From the NCBI RefSeq assembly GCF_004027225.2, contig NC_044288.2, positions 16,192,744-16,256,743 of the forward strand: a stretch of DNA of 64,000 nucleotides, read 5' to 3'. The stretch is from Strigops habroptila (taxonomy: Eukaryota; Chordata; Aves; Psittaciformes; Psittacidae). A model generated the notes under the pieces. It had not been told where the DNA came from, searched no databases, and worked only from the letters and a program-made list of their open reading frames with translations. This document shows positions 1-16,288 of this stretch, in pieces; position 1 is the stretch's first letter; every line of letters begins with the position of its first letter. The position numbers were made by a program, and so were the translations under genes.

Positions 1-1100
1 GGGGAGGAGGCAGCTCCCCGGTGGCTCCGGCTGATGAATGGATTAATGCCTCGTTTCTCCCATTAATTGCCGCGGAGGTGAATCATTAGCCCCGCGCAGG
101 ACGCGCTCCCCCCATCCCTCCGCTGCGGGAGCGCGGGGAGGGGGGGACCCGTTCGCATCTCGGGGAGCGGTGCGGGGATCACCGGGACGGTTCCCCGGGG
201 GTCGTGCGACGTTTACCGGGGGGGGGGGTCCCGCACCCCCTCCCGCGCGGGGCCGGGTTGCGCGGTGGCGGGGGGTGTCGCCCCGGGCGGGCCCACGCGT
301 GCCGCCGGGGGCGGGTGGGGGCCGGGCCGCGGCGGGGCGGGGCGGGACCGGGAGGGCGGAGCGGCGGCAGCGGAGAGCGGCGGCGGAGCCGGTGAGTGCC
401 GCGCCGCGCCGGTGCTGAAGGGACAGCGCCGCCGCTGCGGCACCGGGCGGCACCGGGCGGCACCGGGCGGCCCCGGGCGGCGGGCGGGGCCCCGCGCCGC
501 ATCCAAGGGGCGGGTGGGGGTGGGTAAAGCGGTGGGTCTCCCCGGCACCGCGTCCCCTGCGCGACCCCCCCCCTCGCTCCTCGGCTTCCGCCCCCCCCGC
601 GTCCCCGGTGTCCCCTGCGCCCCCGGTGCGTGTCCCCCGCTCAGGGTCCCTCCCGCGTCCTCTGTGTGCTTCCGCTCCCCCCTCGCGGTGTACCCCCGGG
701 TTCCGCAACCCTTGCGGTGCCGGTGTCCCCCGCATGCCGGGTGTCCCCTACGTCCCGTGTCTCCGCTGTCCCCCCGCCCTCCTCGCGCCCCCCCGTGTTC
801 CCTGCGTCGCTGCAGCCCGTGCGGCCCCGGTGTCCCGGCGCTTGCCGGTGTCCCCCGCTTCTGCTTTGTGACCCCCGCGTTGCCCGTGTCCCTGCACCCC
901 CCGGTGTCCCCCACCATACCCCGGTGTCACTGTGCCCCCCCAGGCAGCCCCGATGTTGCGGTGCTCCCAGTGTCCCAACGGCCCCTGGGTGTCCCCTGCA
1001 CCTTCCCTGCAGCCCCCGGTGTCCCGGCGCCCCACAGTGTTTCCGCGGCCCCAGTGTCCCCCGAGCCCCCTCTGCGGTCCCGGGGCTCAGCAGGGTACTG
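1..1100. promoter_or_regulatory. CPLX2: CpG island with likely CPLX2 non-coding first exon
   Basis: The first kilobase is extremely GC- and CpG-rich. A GC-box-rich stretch (about 315-345) is followed by a purine-rich segment ending in a good splice donor, GCCG|GTGAGTGCC near 391. This is what a TATA-less promoter with a non-coding first exon looks like, and complexin 2 genes are known to have non-coding 5' exons upstream of the ATG exon. A 10-bp unit (CACCGGGCGG) is repeated in tandem at 441-480, three exact copies and one variant. The link to CPLX2 rests on position and strand only; no transcript evidence is available here. Confidence 0.55.
600..1080. repeat. C-rich GTGTCCC minisatellite
   Basis: The word GTGTCCC, usually preceded by CCCCG and followed by more C, recurs many times at irregular spacings of roughly 15-40 bp. 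Examples are near 608, 723, 828, 848, 903, 989 and 1018. The array is degenerate. The G-rich complement on the minus strand could form G-quadruplexes. Long open frames here reflect the lack of AT-rich stop codons and are not genes. Confidence 0.6.
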
Positions 1101-1249
1101 CCCGGAGGAGCCCCCACTCCCCGGTGCCGCGGGGTGCCCCGGGGCTGGGAACAACAAACTTCCCTGGTTCCCGGTTTGTGGAGCCCCTCCAGCCCACCGC
1201 GGGGTCCTGGGGCTGGGGGGACCTGCAAGGCTGCGGCACCCACTGGGAC

Positions 1250-2050
1250 GTGCACGCACACACACACACACACACTCTGCAAACTGCACCCCCAGACTGC
1301 AAGCACAGCCCTGCAGCCCCCCCAAACACAAAGGGCATGCGGGGGACACAGGCACATACCCTCCTAACACCCCCTGCCGCCGCCCGCAGCCCCCTACACG
1401 CACACGCACACAGAGCATGCAAACAGCCTGCAACACCCCCACACGTACACACAGTCTGCAAATTGGTGTGCACCCCCCCGTACAGCCTGCAAACCCACGG
1501 CCTGGCACACGCAGCCCCACACACACACGCTAACACAGCCCGCAACCCCCCCACGCAGTGTGCAAACACACGCAGGCAGCACAAACACACACACAGAGCG
1601 CAGCCTGCAACCCGTGTGCTCACGCTCACCCGTGCGAGCCCTCGCATGCACATCCGCAGAGCTCACTAACCCCGAAACTCATGGGTGCACACGCTCAGAG
1701 CTTGCAAACAGACTGCCAGCCCGCACACCATGTGGGCACACGCAGATTGCAGCCCCCCAAACTTACACATATACACACACGTGTGCACACCCCCCGTGCA
1801 AACACAGCCTGCAAACACACCTCTTAACCAAGAGCACGCAAAAGCTCCATCCTGCACACACAGTGCCCTGCGCATCGTCACCCATCCCCAGCACCCGCAG
1901 GGATCACACACACAGTCACAGGCTGCTGCCTGCAACCCCTACAGCCCCCAAACACCCTCACAACCTGCCAACAGCCTCTTCCCCATCCCTCTGCAGAGCA
2001 CATGCGTTGTGATAGACACACGCGCTCACATGCAGCACCCCGTGTCCCGC
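1250..2050. repeat. Degenerate CA-rich / TGCAAAC minisatellite
   Basis: A (CA)n run near 1257-1275 opens a region of about 800 bp. In it, CACACA blocks alternate with the words CTGCAAAC, CCTGCAA and GTGCAAAC, seen for example near 1277, 1418, 1458, 1490, 1560, 1605, 1704, 1797 and 1809. Unit length varies. It lies in the presumed first intron of CPLX2. No coding gene is supported. Confidence 0.65.
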
Positions 2051-2451
2051 TGTGCTGCACTGGCAGCCCCAGGCAGGGTCTGACACCCCATACACCAAAG
2101 CTGGGGCTTGCAGTGGGTGGTGGATCCCCATCCCTCAAGCCCCCAGCAGCACCCCAGGGCTCCTGTTGCCCCACCAAGGGCAGTGCTGAGGTGGAAAGTC
2201 CCTCCACCGGTCCTCAAAGCTAGTGGGGATGCAGGGAGGGGGCTGAGGGGTGCAGGAACAGCCAGGAGGCAGATCTGCCCACCCTGGGGCTGGAGACACA
2301 GAGGGTACATCATGCCTGGGCAGGGGGGACCCTGGGCACAGCATCCCCAACCATGTCCCTCTCTGCCCATGCAGGTGGCCCAGGTCGGCAAGCCCGGACG
2401 TCAGTGGATGAGCGCTGGGCACTGGCCTAGCCGCACACACACACCGGCACC

Positions 2452-3482
2452 ATGGACTTTGTCATGAAGCAAGCGTTGGGCGGTGAGTGGCTGCCATCCC
2501 CTCTCAGGGTCACCCCTCTGGGAGCTATGCTGGCTCAGCACCCCAGGGAGCACGGTGGGAAGGACACAGTGCGGTGACAGAGCCATGGGGAGACCCACCA
2601 GCAGTGAGGAGCTGCTGGTAGAACCCTCAGGACTCCTGTTCCCAGCACCGGCAGTACCAGGGTGGGAAATCCCTGCTCTCCTGCCGCTAAGTGGGATTCC
2701 CTGGCGGGTCCCCTGGGTGCCAGCTCCAAAGGAGCTGCTGGCGTCTCCCCCAGCTGACGCCAAACTAGGACAGCACAGGCAGCCCATGGCAGTCCCCATC
2801 CCCACAGCCTCCAGAGCCTGTCTGCAGCTGGCTCCAGAGCGGGTGGCCCTGGAGACGTCCCGGGTCGTCCTTGACACAGGGGGCTCCATGTCCTCCCTGC
2901 CTATACAGGGGCTTCTGCAGCCAGCAGCGGGCTGCAGCGCCCTTGGGGACCAGCCGATGGTCTTGTGCTGTGCAGGGGCCACCAAGGATATGGGGAAGAT
3001 GCTGGGGGGTGAGGAGGAGAAGGACCCCGATGCGCAGAAGAAGGAGGAGGAGAGGCAGGAGGCCCTGCGCCAGCAGGAGGAGGAGCGGAAAGCCAAGCAC
3101 GCCCGCATGGAAGCCGAGCGGGAGAAAGTCCGGCAGCAGATCCGCGACAAGGTGAGCACACACGTCCCCTGCACCCACCCCGGGATGGCGCTGGGGAGGG
3201 CAGCCTGAGGCGGTGGTGACGGGCACAGGGCAGAGTGTGGGCAGCACCCGCTGCCTGCCCTGCTGAGCTGCTATGTCCTCACAGTATGGGCTGAAGAAGA
3301 AGGAGGAGAAGGAGGCGGAGGAGAAAGCTGCGCTGGAGCAGCCGTGCGAGGGCAGCCTGACGCGCCCCAAGAAGGCGATCCCGGCGGGCTGCGGGGACGA
3401 GGAGGAGGAGGAGGAGGAGAGCATCCTGGACACCGTCCTCAAGTACCTGCCTGGCCCGCTGCAGGATATGTTCAAGAAGTAA
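2452..3482 (+). CDS. CPLX2: Complexin-2
   Basis: Three coding exons, 2452-2482, 2976-3151 and 3285-3482, give 134 residues, the usual complexin-1/2 length. The product is the small cytosolic presynaptic protein that binds the assembled SNARE bundle and controls synaptotagmin-triggered vesicle fusion. The sequence begins [11 protein letters not shown], has a highly charged accessory and central helix (about residues 28-70), and ends [13 protein letters not shown], the amphipathic C-terminal segment that binds curved membrane. A run of seven glutamates precedes that tail. It matches mammalian complexin-2 essentially residue for residue, as I recall it. The ATG exon starts at a 3' splice site (CATGCAG|GTGG at 2374/2375), so part of the 5'UTR lies further upstream. 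All introns are GT-AG. Identity is very secure; complexin-1 is excluded by the QALGG and C-terminal residues. Confidence 0.96.
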
Positions 3483-4755
3483 CAGCACCGCCAACCCTGC
3501 CATGGGGTGCTGGGGCACAGGCGCACGATCCCCTCCCACTCCTCCATCAGTTCCCTTGACCCCGGGGGGGGGGGTCCCGCACCCCCTCCCCGTCCCCTCC
3601 TGCCCTTTCCCCTGGACCAGACCAAACACCCGCCCCGTCCCGTCCAGGCAGGGCCCCACCCCACCATGCCAAAGGGGATCGGCCCTGGCCGGACAAGGTG
3701 AACCGGGACCAAATGCACTGATGTAACCTCGTGGCAGGCTGGGGGCACCCCAGGCCCTACTGGCTTCCCCGGGGTAGCTCCCCATGCCCCCAGCCCTGCC
3801 CTTCCTGCCCTTCCAGGGGACCCTGGCAGGCCTCTGCTCGCCTGCCCTTGTCCCCAGCACTGCCATCCCCCTGCCCCATCCCGCCTTGGGCCATGCCCAA
3901 AGCACAAAGCCAGGCGCCCTGCCCGCAGCTCCCCCCATCCCTGGTCCCCAGGCACGGGGGTCCCCTGGGGCTGCCCGGTGTGTCCCAGCATCGGGGGGTT
4001 GGAGGGGACCCCCCCACCCCTCCCCGCATCTCTGGCCCCATAGTTAAAGCCATATCAGTTAGACTGCAATACTTCAGCACCGGGAGGAGCGGGCACCACG
4101 CTCCGCCAACCGTGTACAAAGGCACGTGTGGGGCAGGGACCCCCCCTGCCTCGTCCCCCCCAGCCCTGTCCCTGCTGTCCCCACCGCTCGCTCGTCCGTG
4201 TCTCGTCCCCGCTGGCCCCTGTTCTCGCGTTGGTGTCTCTGTGCCAGGGTGCGCCCCGTCGCTCCATGCGTCCTCGTGTTTGCTGCTCACGCTCCCACCC
4301 CCCAAGTCCCTGCTGTCCCGGGGCCACCCGCAGCGCTGAGCCGAGAGCCCCACACTGCGCTGCCGGGGGCCCCCGCTCTGTCCCCTGCAGTAAAGCCAGC
4401 GCGGGGCCGAGGGCTGCTGGACCATGAAAGCCCGGCTGCCCCCCACCCAACGCTGGACACACGGGTCCCCCGGGCCTGGGAAGGGATCCCTGGGCAAGCA
4501 TCCTGGGTATGTCCCAGGATCCGCTGCTTGCACCCCAATAGGGGGATGTGGGGGAACACCCTCAGCCCAGCCCAGCCCTTGCCGCACCGTGCTCCGCTCT
4601 CCCCATGCTTCCTTCGCCACAGCCCCCCGTTGCTCACCAGGGCCCTCCTCGGGAGGCGGCGGGCAGCTCGGGGCCCCACAGACATGCTGTGACCATCCTG
4701 CTCGAACTAGTCTTTGACAAAATAATATAATAAAAGGATTTGTACATTGCTCTGG
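3483..4755 (+). other. CPLX2: CPLX2 3'UTR
   Basis: After the TAA stop there is about 1.25 kb of GC-rich sequence without a credible gene. It ends at an AT-rich block with AATAAA at 4729-4734. A short AT-richer island at about 4041-4080 stands out inside the GC-rich UTR (see findings). The UTR end is inferred from the signal alone. Confidence 0.7.
4729..4734 (+). terminator. CPLX2: Polyadenylation signal of CPLX2
   Basis: Canonical AATAAA followed within about 30 bp by a T/G-rich stretch (TTTGTACATTGCTCTGGCTTCTTCTC, given here only as a description of its composition). It is the only canonical plus-strand signal downstream of the CPLX2 stop. Confidence 0.75.
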
Positions 4756-4759
4756 CTTC

Positions 4760-6480
4760 TTCTCAGTCCCTGCTCCCCTGGGGTCCTGCGGCAGCTCCCT
4801 CGCCCCTTCAGCCCCCTCTGGGCTGAGACCTGGCAGCTCATCACGCTAGGGGAGGCCACAGGGCCCCAGCAAGGCCATAGATGAAGGGAGAGGCCTCCCG
4901 CAGCTCCCACAGCCCTGTGCACTGCAGCTGCCTCCACACACCCCATCCACCTTGCAGGTACCTCTCCAGGGTTGGGGACAAGGCAAAAGGGATGGGTGCT
5001 GGTGGGCCACTGCCCCACAGACATGGCAAGGGGCTTCTGCCCCTTCCCCCTGATTCTGGGACTCCCCTCACAGAATGACTGGGCATATCCCTGGGTACAT
5101 GGGCTGGTTTTGGTGGGTCACAGCCTTCTGCCCCCACAAGAGCAGGGCACGAGACTACAGGCAGGCCCTGGGCGATGGGGCACACTGTGCCCCCCTAGGA
5201 CCCTTGGCAGTGCTGGGAAGCCTCCACCCGGAGCCAGCCTCAGCTTTGACTGATTTGCCATCATTTAGCAGCAAAGAGCTCAGCTGTTACGCAGGCGGCA
5301 TCACCAGAGTAGTCACCTGGAAAAGCTTCTGTCAGAAAAAAATATGAGAGTAGGAAATGATAGAGATCTTGCAGGCAAGGTCTCCATCGCAGGCAGGCTG
5401 CACCCACTCCTCTGCGGTGACTGCCTGCCCTGGGACCACAGTGCCACCACAGGGGGAGGAAAAGCCCCCCAGCTCTCCCTGGGGAGCAGGGGCAGGGGAC
5501 ACGCTACTTGTCCCCCCTGGCAGGGGTGCAGGGAAGGGCTCTGCCCACAGCTGGTGGCCGTGGCACGGGACAGGCAGCGCCTTCTGCTGGGGCCACTCCT
5601 GCTCCATCCGTGCTGCCAGATGGGAGCAGGGATACGGGACTGGACAGGTCCCTGTGGCTGTCCCCATCCCGTCAGTGTCGCTGGTGCCACTTGTCCCCAG
5701 CGCGGGGGCGCAGCGCCCTCTGGTGGGATGACAGCGCAGGACGGGAGACAGCGAGAGGGGACAGGGACGAAGGGGACAGACCCTCCACACAGACCCCTCG
5801 GGGCGCCCTGCCATGGCCAAGGAGAAGGAGGAAGGGGAAAGGAGAGCAGCTCAGCACCCGCTTCTGCCCCCAGAGCAGCCACAGGCGCCTTCGTTATGGA
5901 AGAGGATTTATCAAAATTAGAAAAAACCACCACATACATTAAAAAAACCCCACAAAATAAACAAAAGAAAAAGCCCCAGATGGGGAAACATCCCCCAGTT
6001 CACATCCCCCCACCCTCCCCGTGCTGCCCCAGTGCAGGGAAGCAACACGGGACATCTGGGAGGGGCAGGCTGTGCTTGCCCTTGCCACCCAGCCCTTGGG
6101 GACAAGGGGACAACACGTAGCTGAGCAGTGCTGGGGAGCCTGGCCCATGCGGAGCTCCTCTCATGGGAGGCTCCTCAGCAGTCACCTTCAGTGACACACT
6201 TTCTTTGGCCACCTGCCTTTGAACCAAGCCCCCCGTGCCCCAGAGAGTAGGCAGCAGCCCTCGGAGGGCATGGGGGGCCCTGCCAGCACCCCCCAACCTC
6301 CCCAGCACACGAGCTGCTTTTTCACCAATGCTCCCGAGAGCAGAATGTGCTGAGCTGAGCCGGAGGTCGCAGCACTGCCAAGCAGGCAAGGAGGGGAGTC
6401 ATTTCCTTACCCTGACCTACACTAACTAAGCACCCTCCCATCCCCAGAGCAGGTGAGCGCTGCCTCCCCCGGTGCAGATT
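4760..6480. other. Intergenic CPLX2-THOC3 region with THOC3 3'UTR
   Basis: No coding gene is supported. The right part must hold the minus-strand 3'UTR of THOC3. I see no canonical AATAAA on the minus strand, only a GATAAA variant (plus-strand TTTATC) at about 5908-5913, next to an A/T-rich stretch at 5910-5975. The left part is unremarkable GC-rich sequence. Confidence 0.4.
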
Positions 6481-6482
6481 CC

Positions 6483-9475
6483 TTAGGAGTCATTGGGGAG
6501 CCCGAAGAGCTTGACAGTTCCTGCCTCCCTGCTGCTGTCGTATTTGCCATCTTTGTCATCACAGGCGAAGGCCAGCAGCGGCCTCTTCGGGTGCCAGGCC
6601 ACTGTGAAGGTGGGGGACTCGCACTGCACCTCCCAGAGCTTCTCTCCTGCATGGAAAAAGGGCCATGTCAGCCTGGAGAGCCTCCAGCCCTGCGCTGCCC
6701 CGCAGCACACACACCAGAGCCAGGCACCCGCGGCTTCTCTGCCGCGCAGGGCAGAGGAACGAACGCTGCTTCAGCGCCTTTTAATCACCTGGTGACAAGG
6801 CAGAGACATGACACTCATGTCTGCCACCGACTAACGAGGCAGAGGCTCCCCCTCATGGCGCTCTGCTCTGCACAGCAACGCTCTCAGACGGATTCTCTCA
6901 GTGCCCTTCCAGCTCCACCAGCACTTCTCCCTCCTTGCTGTTCCCCAAAAGGAAACCGTTACCTGTCTCCACCTCTGCAATGTCAATGAAGTGATCTTCT
7001 GATGCCGATGCCAGCATCTTCCCATCGTGGCTAAAGCTGAGCGTCCGCACGGGCCAGTCAAGCCTGCAGCCACGGAGCGAAGCAGACAGTGAGCCTGTGG
7101 CATCACCTCCTGCACAGGCACCAGGGAGGGGAGGCAAACAGCTCTGGGACAGCACTACCTACCGTGAGAAGCACCTCACACACACCAGTTCATCCACATC
7201 CCAGAGGCTGACCAACGCATCAGCGCTGCCCGTGGCGAAGTACTTCCCCATGGGATCAAACTTGATGCAGATGCAATTTGAAGGATGGGCGTTGATGGAC
7301 TGAATGGGTTTCAGCTCTGGATAACTGTGGAGAGAGGGCAGGAAGCAGTGAGGGGAGTGCAGGGCTCGAATACAAGCAGGGCAGGCACGAGGCACACGGG
7401 GACTGTGCACAAACCACCAGCGCAGGGCCATGCTCTTGGAAACCTTGAGTGCCAAGTGAATGAGGCAAAGCACCAGGGTTACTCTCAGGGAGCCCAGCCC
7501 AGGAGCAACCTCAGCTCCAGGCAAGTTCATTCCCACCCCAGAGGGCTGGGAATCACTGGAGTGTGGGACTCAGGTTCCCCAAAAGCAGCAAAGGGGCTTG
7601 CAGACTGGTATCTGCCACAGCCAGGCCAGCTACCCACGGCACCTACCTGAGAATGTTGATGCAACCGTTCCCGTTAGTGAGGAAGAACATGTTGTTATCG
7701 TTGTTCCAGGAAATCTCATTCACCTCAAACTTGAACTGTTCCTCAGCTTTGGAGCGATGTGTCTTGGCATCAATGAAGGTGACCACGTCATCCTTGTTCC
7801 CTACGGCAATGGTCTGTCCATCAGGGCTCCAGCAGATGTTGATGTTCTCCCCTGCAGGGACAGAAAGGCAGCAGGTGCAGCTGCCACCCAACAATTCCCA
7901 CAAGCCACGCAGTTTTTATTCCTAATCCAAGGCCACAATCTGCTCCACTAACTCCAAACCACTCCCAACTGGAAAGGACTGCCAGACCTGCAGTGTAACA
8001 CACAGGCTCCACACAGCAGCTGTCCAGCAAACAGTTATCGAAAACCAAACTTAACAGGACTGCAGCTTCAAGCTGACATGACCACATCGCTGCCCTTCCC
8101 ATTTCAGCCAAGGTGGGACCACAGCAACCTCCAAACAAAGTCAACTCAAAGATCCTCTGAACCCAGTGATCTTTGAGATCCAGAAAAAAGCATAAACCAA
8201 CAATGAATACCTATGAACAAGGGTAAGAACAAGGCCAGTTGCAGTTACGCCATCTTACAATGCCATTTCCAGCCCCAACAACTCAAAACTGGAGCTTTCC
8301 AAAGGCAGAGAGATGGTATCTGGGTTAACCACCACATGAATTCAAATAACTTGGGTTTTTTGAATCCACAAAAACTTTACTTCCACCACAGCTCTCTGCA
8401 AATGTGCCTTTCCCCAGTCTCCAGCCTGGCAGCCCACAGACTCCAGAGACAAGAAGTACACAGGACATTTTAACAGCCAGCACTGTCATTCAGCCGTTTC
8501 TCCAGTCCTGACACCAGAGTACATCAGCCCTCCCGTTCACTTCCAGATGAGTGCAACACAGAGACAACAGCACTCAGCAACGACACCCTGACCACCAACA
8601 CCCACAAGAAGGGTCCAAAGCACTGCGCCACTGCCGACGGGTCCCCCACAGCTGAGGTCCTCCTGGGAAGGCAGCGCCTCACCTTTGGTATTGACAGTGG
8701 CGATGCACTTGGTGGTGCGGACGTCCCAGATGCGGATGGTTTTGTCCCCGGATGCTGTGACAAAGAGGTCAGGGTTGCTGGGGTGCCAGCAAAGCTGGTC
8801 CACACTGTCCCCATGGCCCCGGTAGTTGTTCTCCTTCACCTGGAGGGAGGGGACAGCCATTGACAGGATGAGCCTGGCTCTGCCCCTCTCCTATCGCTGA
8901 ATGCTGCACCCTGTTACCGGATGGGGCGGAAGCCCAGCCCAGAGCCCCACCACCGTGCCGGTCACGCTCTGCACCCACGGCCGGCCGGGATGGAGCAGCC
9001 CTCCCGAGCCCAGCACCAACTCCAGCCCTGGCACCAGCCTGCGGCGTCCTTGGCGACGCTCCCCCTGCGTCGGTACAGACCCGAGCACCCGCTTCCAGGC
9101 CTGGCGCCGACCACCGGCGCCCACCCACCACGCCGAAGGGGAGACACCTGCCCCAGCGCCCGGGCCCGGGCGGGAGGGGTCCCGGGTAACGGCCCGAACG
9201 TCCCAGTACCAGTCCCAGCCCAACGGCTCCCGGGGTGCCCCGGTACCGGTCCGAGTGTCTGCTCCAGGTGCCCCCGGTGCCCCGGAGCTCACCAGCCGGT
9301 CCTTCTCGAGCAGGAAGACGCTGGCGGTCTTGTCGAAGGAGCCGGAGGCGAGGCGGCGGCCGCAGCAGCTCCAGGCCACCGAGTGCACCTTGGCGCCGTG
9401 CGCCGGGAACTCGCGGCTCCGCGTGTTGGCGCGGAACAGCTCCTGCATGGCCTGTACGTAGGGCGACAGCGCCAT
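6483..9475 (-). CDS. THOC3: THO complex subunit 3 (WD40 protein)
   Basis: Six exons on the minus strand, 9293-9475, 8683-8839, 7647-7851, 7163-7324, 6963-7063 and 6483-6646, join in phase to 323 residues. THOC3 (TEX1) is the WD40 beta-propeller subunit of the THO/TREX complex, which packages nascent mRNA in the nucleus and couples transcription to export. WD-type repeats are plain: KVHSVAWS...LASGSFDKT, ...FVTASGDKTIRIWD, ...ICWSPDGQ, ...YFATGSADALVSLWD, ...LSFSHDGKMLASASEDHFID. The C-terminus is GTVKLFGLPNDS. The start used here is the first ATG (9475), giving MALSPYVQAMQELF. The N-terminus is about 28 residues shorter than the 351-residue human protein, and upstream sequence is open but lacks an ATG. 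The region beyond residue 20 is nearly identical to human. It is transcribed divergently from SIMC1. Confidence 0.95.
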
Positions 9476-9609
9476 GGCGCCACCGGGGCCGCCGCCGCCG
9501 CCCCGCCCCGCGGCCGCCGCCACTGACGCAGCTTCCGCCGGCCCGCGGCCCGAGCGCTGCCGCCGCCGCTGCGGCCCCGTGGGGGGCCGAGCCGCCGCCC
9601 GCCGCGAAG
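9476..9609. promoter_or_regulatory. Shared THOC3/SIMC1 bidirectional promoter
   Basis: Only 134 bp separate the two start codons. The interval is nearly pure G/C with many CpGs and no TATA box, typical of a divergent housekeeping promoter. The SIMC1 start lies in AAGATGGCCG (9607-9616), a good match to the YY1 initiator-type element that often overlaps start codons. Both 5'UTRs must be very short or overlap. Confidence 0.75.
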
Positions 9610-15474
<5,865 letters not shown>

Positions 15475-15710
15475 TGGAGACATCCACTGCAGCAGGGGCA
15501 CAAAGAACTGCATGTTTCCTCTATAAAACCCCATCAAAACCCCATCTCTTGCTGCAGTCTCAAGTGTTGTACATCATGAGTTTGGTTATACATTTCTTGG
15601 GGGGGGAGTGTCTGGTTTACATGGTCTCAGTTTCATATTTGCCTCATTCTGCAGTTTTACCAAGCACTTTGTACACTTTAAAAAATAAATTATTTTTGTA
15701 CATGCTGAGA
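15475..15710 (+). other. SIMC1: SIMC1 3'UTR and poly(A) signal
   Basis: A short 3'UTR follows the TGA and ends after AATAAA at 15684-15689, which is followed by T-rich sequence (TTATTTTTGTACATG). The gene converges on KIAA1191, whose own signal is about 570 bp away on the other strand. Confidence 0.75.
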
Positions 15711-16265
15711 CTCTTCTCTTGGTGCCAGTCCTGCCCAAAGGAAGTGCAGAGCTCCATCAGCTGTACTTTGGGACAGCGTTAGACTAATGCAGGTGTAACT
15801 TTGGCAATAGTTTGCACAGCAAGCAAAATGCCAAAATACCATTCAATATTTAGGAAAATATTATTAATAGTATTAAATAGTATTAAACGTTAATAGTATT
15901 TAAAAAATTACCAAGCATGGAGTCCAGTGAGGGCATTCCCAGTGCTGGGATCCCCAAGCCACACTGGCCAGGGATTAGGAGAGGAACATTTCTGCTCCAA
16001 ATCAATCTACACGACTTTGCCCAAGGGGATCAGCATGTCAGCAGGGAGGACTGGATAGCAGCATCAACTGAAAAAGACTTGGACTCTTCCAGAACACCAA
16101 AGTGTCTGCAGTGCAGGCAAACATGCATGTTATGAAGATGAATATTGAATTCAAATCCATTGCCATCAACTCAAATCAGAGCTGAAGTCAGAGAGCAGTT
16201 AGGCACTTCTATAGGCATTCAGAGGCAATGGAGCTTGGGAGTGGTACTCTGGTAGAGCTGCTGGG
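15711..16265. other. Intergenic gap between convergent SIMC1 and KIAA1191
   Basis: No gene is supported. An AT-rich patch at 15855-15907 contains a short direct repeat of the type TTAATAGTATTNAA, present about three times. The rest is unremarkable. Confidence 0.6.
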
Positions 16266-16282
16266 CCTCCATTCACAAGGAT

Positions 16283-16288
16283 TTTATT
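16283..16288 (-). terminator. KIAA1191: Polyadenylation signal of KIAA1191
   Basis: TTTATT on the plus strand is AATAAA on the minus strand. It implies a KIAA1191 3'UTR of about 1.6 kb (16265-17896), which fits the long 3'UTR of the human gene. This UTR also contains a 14-base G run on the plus strand at 17013-17026. Confidence 0.7.

Noticed and set aside
265-1533. A 422-codon plus-strand open frame and several overlapping minus-strand frames at the left end
   Set aside because: Composition is Pro/Arg/Gly-rich and follows the GC- and CA-rich repeats; all frames are open together, no domain is seen, and the region is a CpG island and intron.
2765-3991. A 408-codon minus-strand frame over the CPLX2 exons
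   Set aside because: It is the shadow of the Glu/Lys-rich complexin exons and GC-rich UTR; no homologue is recognised.
5290-5360. A splice-acceptor-like stretch on the minus strand upstream of CPLX2's neighbour region
   Set aside because: No open coding frame or paired donor, so no exon can be supported.
9475-9523. A longer THOC3 N-terminus beginning at 9523
   Set aside because: The codon there is GTG, not ATG; the first true ATG in frame is at 9475.
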